Under the pieces are notes generated by a model, which saw nothing but the letters and a program-made list of their open reading frames with translations, did no database searches and had not been told where the DNA came from. From contig JANCRA010000003.1 in assembly GCA_024362935.1 (NCBI GenBank), positions 53,153,344-53,217,343 of the forward strand: a stretch of 64,000 bases of DNA. The letters run 5' to 3'. Within the stretch, counting starts at the first letter, position 1, and every line of letters begins with the position of its first letter. This document shows, piece after piece, positions 34,036-44,805 of the stretch. Made by a program: the position numbers and the translations under genes. Source of the stretch: Setophaga petechia (lineage: Eukaryota; Chordata; Aves; Passeriformes; Parulidae).

Positions 34036-34911
34036 AGATACCTCTTTCTGAGATTACACCTAACTTCAGAGTGGGAATGATACACTTGTGTCATCAACCA
34101 AAATTATGTGCCTGCCATCAGCAGGTGGTACCAGGGCTGGCACTGAACACAGCACCAGCAGGACTCCAGACCTGCTGGTCACTCCCAGGAGTGCTGTGGG
34201 CTTTCCTCTGCCTGCCCAGTGGGGTCAGAGCACAGCTTCCTCCTTAGCTTTCCTCTCAGGAATGATGACTCTGTTTGTTCTGACACGGAGAGCCTCAGCC
34301 CAGCACGTGCTCCTGCTCCAGGTGATGCCACTGTCATGGGGCAGGCACAGCCACTGCCTCCAGCTGCCAGCCTCTGCCTCCTCCTCCTCCTAGGCCCCAG
34401 CCCCTGAGAGGATTTCATGAACTTAAATATTTAGCTTACAAATGGAAAATGTTCCTGTTTCCCACTGCTGAACTTTGCTCTTCATTATCTTCAAAGCGTT
34501 CTCACATCTGTGCCTCCTGATTCAATTTTGTCATCTGAGCTGTTACAAGGATTTAACCTGAGAAGAAGGGCCCAAGAGCTGCTTCAGACTGAAACTGGAA
34601 GAAGCTACTCTGTTGTTTGCTGGGAAAGAGACCTTTAGATCAGGAGATGTGTTCCAGTCGTACAAACTCCTGTTCTGGGTTGGAGGTGTTGAGCAATGAG
34701 CTTTCAGCTGCAGAAGGAGAATTCCAGCCTCATGTCTGCAGAGCTGTGGCACTTGTCATTTTTAACCCTGAATGAACTTGCTCTTGTAGTGCCCCCCTTT
34801 TTCTTTAACATACATTTCTTTAGCAGATTCTGTTTGTCCAGTCTTTTGAAATCACTTTTTTGTCAGGTCTTTTGAAAAGTTTGTAACACTCAATGTGCTT
34901 CACTGAAACAA
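34036..34911 (-). other. DNAJC24: Gap between convergent genes, likely DNAJC24 3' UTR
   Basis: This is the region between the IMMP1L polyadenylation site and the DNAJC24 stop codon. On the - strand I see no AATAAA or ATTAAA here. AAGAAA variants occur near 34800-34825. The nearest canonical - strand AATAAA lies at 33861-33866, inside the IMMP1L exon 6 acceptor tract. The DNAJC24 3' UTR may therefore be short with a weak signal, or long and overlapping IMMP1L in antisense. No other feature is seen. Confidence 0.5.
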
Positions 34912-35036
34912 TCATTGCAGGATCTCGATAACAAGTGAACATGTGTCACAACAAACCAAAGATACATCTTGTGTTTCACTCTTGGAGACACTGTAATTCC
35001 CACCACATCGACAGGACAGAGTGTAGAGTTGTTCAT
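34912..35036 (-). CDS. DNAJC24: DNAJC24 last exon, coding part (zinc-binding domain)
   Basis: The acceptor is TTTTCTTTTTTGGCAG on the - strand. Two bases complete an Asp codon, then EQLYTLSCRCGGNYSVSK and, after a short link, DVSLVCCDTCSLVIEILQ and TGA (34914-34912). CRC and CDTC supply the four metal-binding cysteines of the CSL zinc finger, as in human (CRCGGKYSVSK and CDTCSL). The human tail has two extra residues (HYN after LL, against Q here). Confidence 0.94.
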
Positions 35037-38000
35037 CTGCCAAAAAAGAAAACAGAAACACCTTTAGTGCTGGAGAAAAATCAAGATTTTATTTGGAATT
35101 TTCTTCACAAAGCTGCTCTTAGTAACAAATAACCTCCCACTGCTGGGTTGTAAGTATCAGTATCTGTACTACCATTTGTAGCTCAAAAAATAATCTCAAA
35201 GTGTTTCAGTGATTGAGGTATTTGTACACTAAACAACCAGGGCCAATGGAGTCTCTTCAAAAAAACCCAAAAAAACCCAAAACTGCAGTAATAACAAGGT
35301 GCACAGTCTGATGATACTAAAAGAAAAAATCTAAGTGGTGTTAATCATATAGATCAAGGATGCTTCCAAAACAGGCTGCTAACCCAGGAACCAAAACAGA
35401 AGAAAGGAAAGTAGGATTTTTTCCCCTCACAACCTAAAAAAAGAAGTTAAAAATTAAAAATAAATATCAGCCATTTATTCCAAAAAGCAATTAAACAAGA
35501 AAAGCCAGAGCAATAGACAGGAGGGAAGAAACAGTGGCAGATGAAAAAAGAAACACAGACATTCTACCATCACAGGAAGGACAAGAAGATGCAAGAAGAG
35601 ATATGGGAAAAATTTATGTACTCTTAATAATGCAAGAGGAGAGCTGGGTGAAAAGTGGTACTGCAAGTGAGGGTGGGGAGAAATGCAGATGGAATGGAAA
35701 GTTAAGTTCTAATCCAGGTAATCTCAGAGAGCAAAACAGCTTTGTCCCAGGAAATACAGCAAAAACAGCACTTAAAGTAAGGAAACAATGGTGCAAGATT
35801 CAGAAAAAAAGAGAAAACATTAAGAGGGACAAAGAAAAGCATTAGGAACCAGCAGCAAGGCACTCATACCTTCATTCCAGGACATGTCCTCGAGATAAAT
35901 CTGTTCATGAAGTGGCCCTTCTTTTGTCAGGTTATCTTCTGTAAAGCAAACATGACAGATGTTCAGTCTTTTCTGAGAAATTAATGGGTTTATAAACCTA
36001 GCAGTCAGTCTGGTCCCTACCAGAGTCCTGCCTAGACCACTGTGTCAGTTCAAAATGTAGTTCTCTAAAACTGTAGTTTTCCATAGATCTCCATAAGTTG
36101 GAACATCTTCTCTTGTAGCCAGGAGAAATAAATGGTGACAACACATTACTGAATTAAGACCCTTAAACCACCACCTGTGTGAAATTAGGGGCAAACTTCT
36201 GTTTTGATGTAGGTGCCTTTCAAAAGCTGGCTGTAACTCCAACTCCACGAGCTGAAATGGTGAAGGTGAACCTGGACTTGTCACAGATTTGTGGGACCTC
36301 TCAAGATCACCTGTCAAAGCCTCCTGCACCCCCAGGGCAGCTGGAACAAGCTGACCAGGATGGGCAGATTTGAAATATCTCCACAAATGGAGACATCTCA
36401 GTATCTCTCAGGCAACCCCATTCCTGGAGAAGGAAGAAGGAGAAGCCAAATAGAAATCTTCCAATAAGCACCAAGGGCATGTTGTGTGAGAGAACACCAC
36501 TGAGATTCCTGCAAAGAAAGAAATCTTGCAGAAGAAGTAGGTCCTGAAAAAAACACTTGTAGGGGAAGACCAGACCAAGTGCTCTTTTATGAGAAAGAGT
36601 CTCTGAGCACAGAAAGAAAGTCAAGTTCTGGTCTGTACCTGAGAGATCTGTTGCCATTTGATCCCCCAGATTCTTCCAACATTGAGCACAGCATGAAATG
36701 AAAAGTGTACAAAATCTACAGGTAACAAAAAAACTGAGTTAGAAAAAATTCCAGAGCTTCCTATTTGGAATTAATGAAGCAGGATTTCTCTCAAAACTTT
36801 TATAGGATTGGTGGTGGAGGTCTGGGTCATGCCTTGCTGCTAGAAAATACAAAAAGGGCAGATGGGCCTCCTGAAGAGAACTGGTACAATACAAATTCAT
36901 GAGCTTACCATACTTCAAGTAAAGTAACTGAATCATAGAACCACAGCATCATTTATGCTGGAAAACACCTTTGAGATCATTGAGTCCAACCATCAAAGTA
37001 ATGAAGAAGCAGCTGAGGAAAAGTCTGCTCTCTCTTCTCTTCCAAACATGGTTTAATACAAAGCCCAGGGAGCAGAATTTCAACAAAGCTTTTCTAATTC
37101 ATCTCTGCAATTGTAATTTTGAAAAGAATAATATAAAAAAAATCAATGGGCAAAAATAATCCTCCTCACAATTCCCAGGTTGTTATTCTCCATCTGATGT
37201 TCAGATCCTGAAGGATCAGGGACAGCATGGCCAGCTGGGCAAGGAGGGATTGTCCTGCTCTGCTCTGAGCTGGGGTGGCCTCACCTCGAGTGCTGGGGCA
37301 GTTTTGGGTGCCATTACATAAAAAAGAGATGAGGCCATTAGAGAACATCCCAAGGAGGCCACGAGGAAGGGGAAGGGGCCTGAGGGGGAGGAGTGTGAGG
37401 AGCTGCTGAGGGCACTGGGTCTGTTCAGCCTGGAGGAGACTGAGGTCAGACCTCATGGGGGCCTTCAACATCCTCGGCAGGGGCAGGCACTGATCTGTGC
37501 TCTGTGGGACAGGGACAGCACCCAGGGAATGGCTGGAGCTGAGGCAGGGCAGGGGCAGGCACTGATCTGTGCTCTGTGGGACAGGGACAGCACCAGGGAA
37601 TGGCTGGAGCTGAGGCAGGGCAGGGATACAGGCACTGATCTGGGCTCTGTGGGACAGGGACAGCACCCAGGGAATGGCTGGAGCTGAGGCAGGGCAGGGG
37701 CAGGCACTGATCTGTGCTCTGTGGGACAGGGACAGCACCAGGGAATGGCTGGAGCTGAGGCAGGGCAGGGGCAGGCACTGATCTGTGCTCTGTGGGACAG
37801 GGACAGCACCAGGGAATGGCTGGAGCTGAGGCAGGGCAGGTTCAGGATATCAGGAACAGGTTCTTCACCCAGAGGGTGTTTGGGCCCTGGCACAGCTCCC
37901 CAGGGCAGTGCCCACAGCACCAGCCTGACAGAGCTCAGAGGGGTTTGGACACTGCTCTCTGGCACAGGGTGTGATTCTTGGGCTGTCCTGTGCACAGCCT

Positions 38001-41000
38001 TCACTGATCCCCCTAAGTCCCTTCCAACTCAGCATATTCTATGAAGTCTGAATTCTGGTTATCTCAAAAACCAAAAAATTTCTATTAGTACTCTTGACTT
38101 CCCACATAATCCAGTACCAGCTCTTGTCACACAAAGCTTTGCACACTGCATTTATTTGCCTGGCTGGTTCAAGCAGGAGGAACATTTTCCAGAGATGAAC
38201 AAAGCTTTTTTATTTTCTAGCTCTCCTACTAAAACCATTACCCAGCCTAATACACTTTGAGACAGCAGAAACAGAAGAAGCCACTGAAAAACAGAATGTT
38301 CTTCTGTTTTTCAGCCTAGTCTGAGTTTGCAAGCAGAATACCAACCCAATGGCTCTCAGATTTCTGTGCCCTTCCTTATTTCATCTGTATCACTGTTATT
38401 ACAGCCATGGCTCCTTGCTGGTGCTTGTCTGAAGCAAACTGGTGTCCCATTTTCCCTCCCAGCCCCAAGGAGAGTGGGAATGTCCCAGTGCTGAGTTCTG
38501 TGATGTCTGCTCAGGCTGTAAAACTCTGTGTACAGAGCTTTCACTTCTGAAACCCACCCTGAACATCCAGGGGGAAATGTGAGGACCAGAACTTGTGAAA
38601 CAAATTTTAATTCCCAGCAGCACAGCCTGCCTGGCTTTGCCATCTATTGGATTTGTCTGACAACAAGAGGTGAAAGGATTCTGCAGCTCCATTGTCTCAA
38701 CTGCAGGATCTAAGAAAACACTGGCAGGCTCATCAGAGAGGTTTATGAGCCTGCAATTCAAAGAGATTAAAAGGAAAAATCTACTGAGATTCTTTCAGGC
38801 TACAGAACAACATTAAATAACTATTAGCAGCTTGGTTCAGTAAAGCTTTACTAGAGCCCTTGCTGGGTCATTCAGAAATTGTAAAAGAGGAAAGGTATTT
38901 AAGTTTCACTTGGAGATACAATAAATATTTCTTGGGCTATTTAAGGCTGAGTTTTAGGGAAATGGTTGCAAGCAGTAAATGGAAATTCAACCCTTTTAAC
39001 AGTTTATGGTTATAGTAAAAATAGTCATAGTACTTGAAAGATTTTTCTAGCTCTTTATCAGGCATACATACTTAGGATTGATTTTTTTTTTCAAACCAAA
39101 CACAATTAAACTTCAAGATATGTACTGTCAGTCAAATACTATTCACAGTATCTACTCTGCATAAAAATCACCACAGTACTCACTGGATGCTTTCACAAGT
39201 TAATTTTTTTAAATAGGCTTTTCAGTTTTAAAACAATTACTTAAATTTGAGTCTTTCAGATTCTTTTGACTTTCCTGAGTCTTTTCTTAGCTGCTGTCTC
39301 AATTTAAAACAATCACACTTACTTTAATTTCAAATTTTCATGAAGTCATGTTAAGAATTTTCATAACAAAGAGATACAGAAATACCAAAACAATCCTGCT
39401 GCACTTGTTGCAGATGAGATTTAGCTCCAGAGGGTTCAAAGGCTCATGCTCCAGCTGAGGGGCTGCAGCCACAACTCCATGGCTGGAGAAGGAACATCCA
39501 CTTCAGCCACACACAGAGCATAACCTGGCACTCTGCAATCACTGCTGGTGTCAGCAAAGCCTGCATTAATGACCAGGTGTTACAAAATGAGCTGGTTTAC
39601 ACTAAGTACAACTTTTTGTGTTGTTTTTGGCCCAGAGCAGCTCGAGAATCTCCACCCTTGGAGACACCAAAGCCAGGCTGAGCAGCTCTGAGGACTGGCT
39701 TGAGGTGGGAGATTGATCTCCACAGGGTGGCCTGGGAAGGTTCTTCAGCCTCTGTGATTCTCTGATTCTGTTGAGAAGTTTTTCTTCTCTCCAGTTGTGT
39801 CATAAAAGCATGAACTTCTGGGGTTCAGGGGATTTCTAATGTGAAAAATGTGAAACGGGTTTTATCCACACTAAAAACTTTTGGTAATTATCAGAATCAA
39901 GTTTGATTTTAACTGAATATTTGTCTTTTTTAAATAGGATATCAAACAATGAATGGAAGAATCTTAGAAGAAAATCTATTGACAAAAAAGCCAAGTCCAT
40001 TCTTCATAGGTAAATTGTTATGCGGGGGTTTTTTTCCATCCCCCAAATTTTTCACAGGGACTGTAAGCAAAAGATTCACCATCATAAAAGGGTATTCTTA
40101 TATGGAAAAACAATGAATTGGAAAAGAATTCAGAAAACATACAAAAAGGCAGTTCTTACAGGATTTCCAGATCGTAAAAAGTTGCATAAGTATTTTAGTC
40201 TAACCTCTGAGCAGTTTGTGGTTTGTCCCTTCACCTTTAATTTTATGGCTTGAAGGCCCCAAAAAGTTAGGAGATTATTGAGAAACCTTCAGAGAAATGC
40301 AGTATTAAGATATAAAAGCACATTCCCTTGTTATTCTCAACAATTCCAACAAAAAGAGAATTAAAACCACAGAGCCCCACAGAATTTCATCTCCTTGGAA
40401 CTTCTCTGGCTCCTGAATTTCTGAGCCAAGTAGTTCAGATTTAGTTAGTGTAACACAAGAAGGTACAAACAAACAAACAATGTGTGAAATGGGGAAAGGA
40501 CTGCAGTGAAAGGGCTTGCTGCTGGTGGGCAGGCACACTCACACACACACAGAGCCATCCTTCAGATGCTGCTCCCTGGCCTTCCCCTGCACCTGAACTT
40601 GCTGCATTCTCTCCCTCATCACTATTCCCCGTAGCTGCTGCCTCAATCCCTTTGTTTCTGTCAGCCTTTATGGCAGTGTCTACCCATCTGTCTGCAATCG
40701 TGGCTGCAGAAGCAGCTTGACAGGCATTCAGAGAAGGAGAATTTACCTCCCCATCATTTTGCTGCCAGGGAACCTGCTGGAAAGAATGCAGCAGCACTGC
40801 AGATGTGTGTCAGGTGTGGCTGATGCACAGGGGGCCTGGGAATGGCACCCTCTGGCCTAAAACAATGCCCCATCACCCAACACCTGCCTCAACAGAGGTA
40901 CAGCCTGATTCCTTCATTGACCAAGTCCTTCATGCACAGTCTTGAGCTTTTCAAAGAACTCATCTGGATGCAAAAGAATCTCAGAAAATATAGATAATCT

Positions 41001-42926
41001 TCAAATGACTAATTTATAGATTAAGGACATATTTGTATGTCCTTAAATCCCAAGGGAAAACAAGATCCTGAGGTAGCTCTCTACTCCACTGGATGAACCT
41101 GACCCAGGCAAAATGGAACTTCATGGTCTGAATTTAAGCTTTAGGTAAAATTCACCAGATGCTGAAAAGATTCCCAACTTAATCTCTAGTATTTCCTTTT
41201 TCCACTGCACATACAATTTGTGAAAAGAGAAGGCACAACCAATATCACAGAATATAACAGCAAGAGAGTGCTGGGCAGCAGAAATTCCTGTTCTGACATC
41301 ACCTTCAGGCATTTAAAAAAATAACTTTGAGATGAGAAAATTATTTAAGTCTGATCTTAATTCTGTTTACATTGCAAATAGAACAAGATCCAATTTTTCC
41401 CATAAAATACTTATTCCACAGCTCTGTTTTCACCCCTCCCCCTCTTTTCCCAAAGCCACATGAAGTCTGAAATACAAGGTTATTGTGGTGGTTTTGTATG
41501 GGAGGCATTCACAGAAGTGATGAGCCACGAGAAGTGTCCTAGAAGTTTTGTTCTAAGTACTCTTTCTTTTGGTTACTGTTAATAAATTTTTCTTTATATC
41601 CTTGTAAAGTTTTAAACATACTTTGTGTTTCTCCTAATCCTATATCAAGGAAATGAGTTAGTGAATCCAGTAGTGATTAACCAACACTAAACCCGCTCCA
41701 CTCATTAGCACATTAACAGAGAAATCTCAAATTAACGAACCCAACCCACTGCAGTTCTTTGCGTGGAGAATTCCCCCTGTGTGTCTGCAGCACCCTCTCT
41801 ACCCTGCAGTGATGCCACGGTGCCTTTGTGTCTCTGAGCTGTGTGGGGAGTTAAAAATCAGCACGAGGGCCAGGGGCTGATGGTGTGCCAGGGCACAAAG
41901 CAGGAATTCAATAACAAGCTGCACAGACAGTGGCCTTTTATCAGCACATTCCGCAGCGGTGGTGGCTCCACGTCAATGCTGGCCCCAGTGTGTCACTGCA
42001 GAGTGCCACCGAGTGTTTTCCCCACGGGCAAGCCACTATTATTGACTCCCCCCATTAACATGGAGGGTGGATATACATTTATTGAAGGTTCTAATGGAAG
42101 GCTGAGGGACTCCTATCCTGAGGCCAGAGCAGAAAGACAGCCTATCACTTCATGTAATGGTAGCCCATGTGTGACAGACCTGACCTACATTTCCCCCCTT
42201 TCTTTCTCACAACAGCCTGTCACTGTTTTAAGAAGCTATTTTCTGAGAGCTATAAAAAGGAATGCGTGCTAAAGCTGCCTAGTTAATATGTTATATTGAA
42301 ATATTATTTACAAACCTGCTTTAGAAAGGCTACTTTAGACTCTGGATGAATTATGAACGCTACCTAACACCCACAACGTGTCCTAATGGTTCTGGTTATA
42401 AATTCATACACAAGGAACACTAGGTGTAGATGGATTAATACTTACATCTAAAACACTGCAACAAAACAGAGCATAAAACTTAAGAATAATTAATGAAGCT
42501 ACCTTTCTAAAATAAAAAGGGCTAGGGTCTGCAGTCAGTATAAATTCCATAATAATTCAAACTATCAGGAAGAATGCCCCCTAACGTTTTGTTGGAAGTC
42601 ATTCTGTGTTTTCAGCAGCTGATGTATGTGTAGCTCAAGCTATAAATAATGGATCCACGCCTGAAAGTAGGACAGGAGTGAAAGCAGCATTGCGTTCAGC
42701 ACTGAACAGCATTTTAAAACACTCTCACTACCACTCCCAGCCCCTGGCTTAAAGAAAGAGCTGCTGCCACTCCAGCACTCCTTGGCAGGAACCTACCACG
42801 CTGCTGCAGGTCATACTCCTGTTTTGTCTCCTCGTTGCCCAGAACTTTCCAGGCCTGGTGGATCTCCAGGAACTGCCGCGTGCGCTCCTCCGCCGCCGCG
42901 CCCGCCGCCTGCTTGTCGGGGTGGTA
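34912..42926 (-). CDS. DNAJC24: DNAJC24 (DPH4), partial: last three coding exons
   Basis: DNAJC24 is a J-protein with a CSL zinc finger that is needed for the first step of diphthamide synthesis on elongation factor 2. It works with DPH1-DPH3 and stimulates Hsp70. Exons 42797-42926, 35870-35938 and 34912-35036 join with phases 1 and 1 to 107 residues covering the second half of the J domain (HPD motif in YHPDK), the linker and the zinc finger. Every splice junction is GT-AG and the joined protein aligns with human from YHPDK to near the end. About 36-39 N-terminal residues (helices I-II of the J domain) are missing. I searched the - strand up to 64000 by eye for the DWYS and KQKYQKL type motifs without success. 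The gene is convergent with IMMP1L, as in human. Confidence 0.94.
35037..35869 (-). other. DNAJC24: DNAJC24 intron between last two exons
   Basis: This 0.83-kb intron on the - strand has donor GTATGAG and acceptor TTTTTTGGCAG. It includes A-rich tracts such as 35260-35285. No element is recognised. Confidence 0.85.
35870..35938 (-). CDS. DNAJC24: DNAJC24 penultimate exon (linker)
   Basis: The acceptor is TTTGCTTTACAG. The exon completes a Glu codon and continues DNLTKEGPLHEQIYLEDMSW then NE plus one base, with donor GTATGAG. The human segment reads DDLRNVGPVDAQVYLEEMSWNE, so spacing is identical and MSWNE is conserved. Confidence 0.93.
36931..36994 (-). mobile_element. CR1-type LINE fragment, 3' tip
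   Basis: AATCATAGAACCACAGCATC leads into GCTGGAAAACACC, then GAGATCATTGAGTCCAACCAT. This is the reverse complement of the hallmark avian CR1 3' end (TTGGACTCGATGATCT and ATTCTATG). Only about 65 bp remain, 5'-truncated as usual for CR1. Confidence 0.85.
37205..38046 (+). mobile_element. CR1-type LINE, 3' part with internal amplification
   Basis: CR1 3' landmarks appear in order on the + strand: GTTCAGCCTGGAGGAGACTG near 37423, TTCTTCACCCAGAGGGTGTT near 37861, CAGCCTGACAGAGCTCAGAG, and the end CCCTTCCAACTCAGCATATT with TCTATGAA. The 5' end is truncated and its boundary is approximate. A tandem array (37484-37840) interrupts the middle. Reading frames are those of the decayed 3' portion and no intact reverse transcriptase is present. 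Confidence 0.9.
37484..37840 (+). repeat. 69-73 bp tandem array inside CR1, five copies
   Basis: Units start at 37484, 37556, 37629, 37701 and 37772, each beginning CAGGCACTGATCTG and containing GGGACAGGGACAGCACC and GGAATGGCTGGAGCTGAGGC. They differ by a few substitutions and a one-base length change (CACCCAGG or CACCAGG). Each unit corresponds to a single stretch of a normal CR1 3' region, so the array arose within the element. Confidence 0.93.
39620..39778 (+). mobile_element. CR1-type LINE fragment
   Basis: CTCGAGAATCTCCACCCTTG then GAGACACCAAAGCCAGGCTG match the CR1 segment near the 3' end. The segment finishes with AGCCTCTGTGATTCTCTGAT, the characteristic ATTCTNTG-type terminal repeat. 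It is short and diverged. Confidence 0.8.
41484..41647 (+). mobile_element. LTR-like fragment
   Basis: The segment starts TGTGGTGGTTTTGTATGGGA, has an AATAAA at 41581-41586 and ends in a U5-like stretch (CTTTGTGTTTCTCCTAATCC, then TATATCA). The texture is that of an avian endogenous-retrovirus LTR 3' half. No flanking duplication or internal retroviral sequence is seen, so this is a weak call. Confidence 0.4.
41690..42260. promoter_or_regulatory. Candidate conserved non-coding element D
   Basis: Repeat-free sequence of balanced composition contains CACATTAACAGAG, CTATTATTGACTCC, CCATTAACATGGAGGG and a TATAAAAAGG word near 42249. It stands out from the surrounding AT-rich intron and lies 0.5 kb from a DNAJC24 exon. 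Enhancer function is only inferred. Confidence 0.28.
42797..42926 (-). CDS. DNAJC24: DNAJC24 exon with HPD motif (J-domain second half)
   Basis: The acceptor is TTTTGGTTGGCAG on the - strand. Forty-three codons begin YHPDKQAAGAAAEERTRQFL and end with NEETKQEYDLQQR plus one base, with donor GTAGGT. HPD is the tripeptide that activates Hsp70. AWKVLGNEETKQEYDLQ is almost the same as human (AWKILGNEETKREYDLQ). The loop after HPDKQ is three residues shorter than human and unusually alanine- and GC-rich. Confidence 0.95.
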
Positions 42927-43189
42927 CTGCCAACCAAAAACAACAGGACAAAAAGGTTTGGGGGGCTGAAGGTGAGCAGGCTGGGAGAGGAGCCATCCAT
43001 CCTGCATCTCGTACTCAGCTAGGAGGACACAGGAAAGGACCAGGGCTAAGCTGAGGAGCCAAAGGAAGGGAGGTGACGGTGCTGGGCACAAGAGGAACCT
43101 GCCAGTTTGATTATCCCACTGGAAGGGCAGCAGAGCCACCAGTGGCACGAGTGTCACCGTGTGCACTGATGGCATTTTCTGGATAATTT

Positions 43190-44190
43190 GCTGATGGAAT
43201 CACTGGCCTTATGGACAATTTACCTAGAGAAACAGAAATAGGTCCACACAGGGGACCGTGACACAGGGACAAGAGGAGGTGCTGGCAGCTCTTGTGACAC
43301 TCCGCAGAGCTAAATGTATTTAAACACAAACATAAACACAGATTTAAAATTCTTAAAATAAAAATTAAAAAATACTTAAACATAAGCACCAATCACCAGC
43401 CTTATGGACAATTTACCTAGAGAAACAGAAATAGGTACACACAGGGGACCGTGACACAGGGACAAGAGGAGGTGCTGGCAGCTCTCGTGACACTCTGCAG
43501 AGCTAAATGTATTTACACACAAACATAAACACAAATTTAAAATTAAAAAAAAAAATTAAAAATATTTAAACATAAGCACCAATCACTTGCCTTATGGACA
43601 ATTTACCTAGAGAAACAGAAATAGGTACACACAGGGGACCGTGACACAGGGACAAGAGGAGGTGCTGGCAGCTCTCGTGACACTCCGCAGAGCTAAATGT
43701 ATTTAAACACAAACATAAACACAGATTTAAAATTCTTAAAATAAAAATTAAAAAATACTTAAACATAAGCACCAATCACTTGCCTTATGGACAATTTACC
43801 TAGAGAAACAGGAATAGGTACACACGGGGACAGTGACACAGGGACAAGAGGAGGTGCTGGCAGCTCTTGTGACACTCCGCAGAGCTAAACGTATTTAAAC
43901 ACAAACATAAACACAGATTTAAAATTCTTAAAATAAAAATTAAAAAATACTTAAACATAAGCACCAATCACTGGCCTTATGGATAATTTACCTAGAGAGT
44001 GACTAACAAAAACAGAAATAGGTACACACAGGGGACCATGACACAGGGACAAGAGGAGGTGCTGGCAGCTCTCGTGACACTCCATAGACCTAAACATATT
44101 TAAACACAAACACAGATTTGAAATTAAAAAAATAAATAAATTAAAAATATTTAAACATAAACACAGATTTAAACATAAGCACCAATGTTT
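43190..44190. repeat. About 192-bp tandem array, five copies
   Basis: The phrase CCTTATGGACAATTTACC recurs at 43207, 43400, 43590, 43783 and 43975 (the last with GATAATTT), giving periods of 190-193 bp. Each unit carries ACACAGGGGACCGTGACACA, GGTGCTGGCAGCTCT, an AT-rich run and ends AAGCACCAATCAC. Copies are very similar. The fifth has an insertion (GTGACTAACAAA) and a shortened AT tail. Confidence 0.93.
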
Positions 44191-44694
44191 AGTTAAAGCT
44201 ATTACAGATCAATTGAACGCTGCATTACACGTGCCTAGCTTTTTTTATGATTTAAATGGTAAATAAAATATACATGATCAAATATAATTTATACTACATG
44301 TAATTCTCCTTTTGAAAATATGCCTGAACATCTTTCATTTCTTCCAGTTCAGTGAATCAATAGCCCTTCCAAATACTTAAACTCATGGATCACTGGCTAC
44401 AAAATTGTGTCATTTTAGTTAAGAAATGATTATTCAAGGACATGGTTATTCAAGAAATCCCACGTTAAGCAGGCAATAATAATTAAAATGGTAACACGTT
44501 TTCTTTCTCATTTGTGCAGAGCAGAGCATTCTGATTTGAGTGGTTCCAATGCCTACTGAAAAGGAACCCTCAAATCTCCATCCTCCTGTAGCTTGAATTC
44601 ATCTCCAGTAATCTCTTTTTCTGCCACTCTAAATTGCTCAGTAGATGTGATGGAGCAACAGGAAACAGCATTTAAGTTGAGAAAGTTGCAATAT

Positions 44695-44805
44695 AATCAA
44701 TATAATATAATATAATATAATATAATATAATATAATACAATATATCATATCATATCATCATATATCATATCATATCATCAATATAATATAAGTTCCAATA
44801 TAATT
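44695..44805. repeat. (TATAA)n and TATCA simple repeat
   Basis: Repeated AATAT pentamers are followed by CATATCATAT words, about 110 bp of pure low-complexity sequence. Confidence 0.9.

Larger units (their letters stand above)
35939..42796 (-). other. DNAJC24: DNAJC24 intron (6.9 kb)
   Basis: The intron lies between donor GTAGGT at 42796 and acceptor CTTTACAG at 35939. It carries three CR1-type fragments, an LTR-like fragment and a possible conserved element, each listed separately. The rest shows nothing recognisable. Confidence 0.75.

Noticed and set aside
37166..38004. Open frames of 107-190 codons with repeated SSSHSL or CPCPTEHRS motifs
   Set aside because: They come from the 72-bp array in the CR1 element and do not represent a protein.
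43111..43775. Repeated frame MVLMFKYFLIFIL on the - strand
   Set aside because: It recurs in successive copies of the 192-bp array. It is simply the translated repeat unit.
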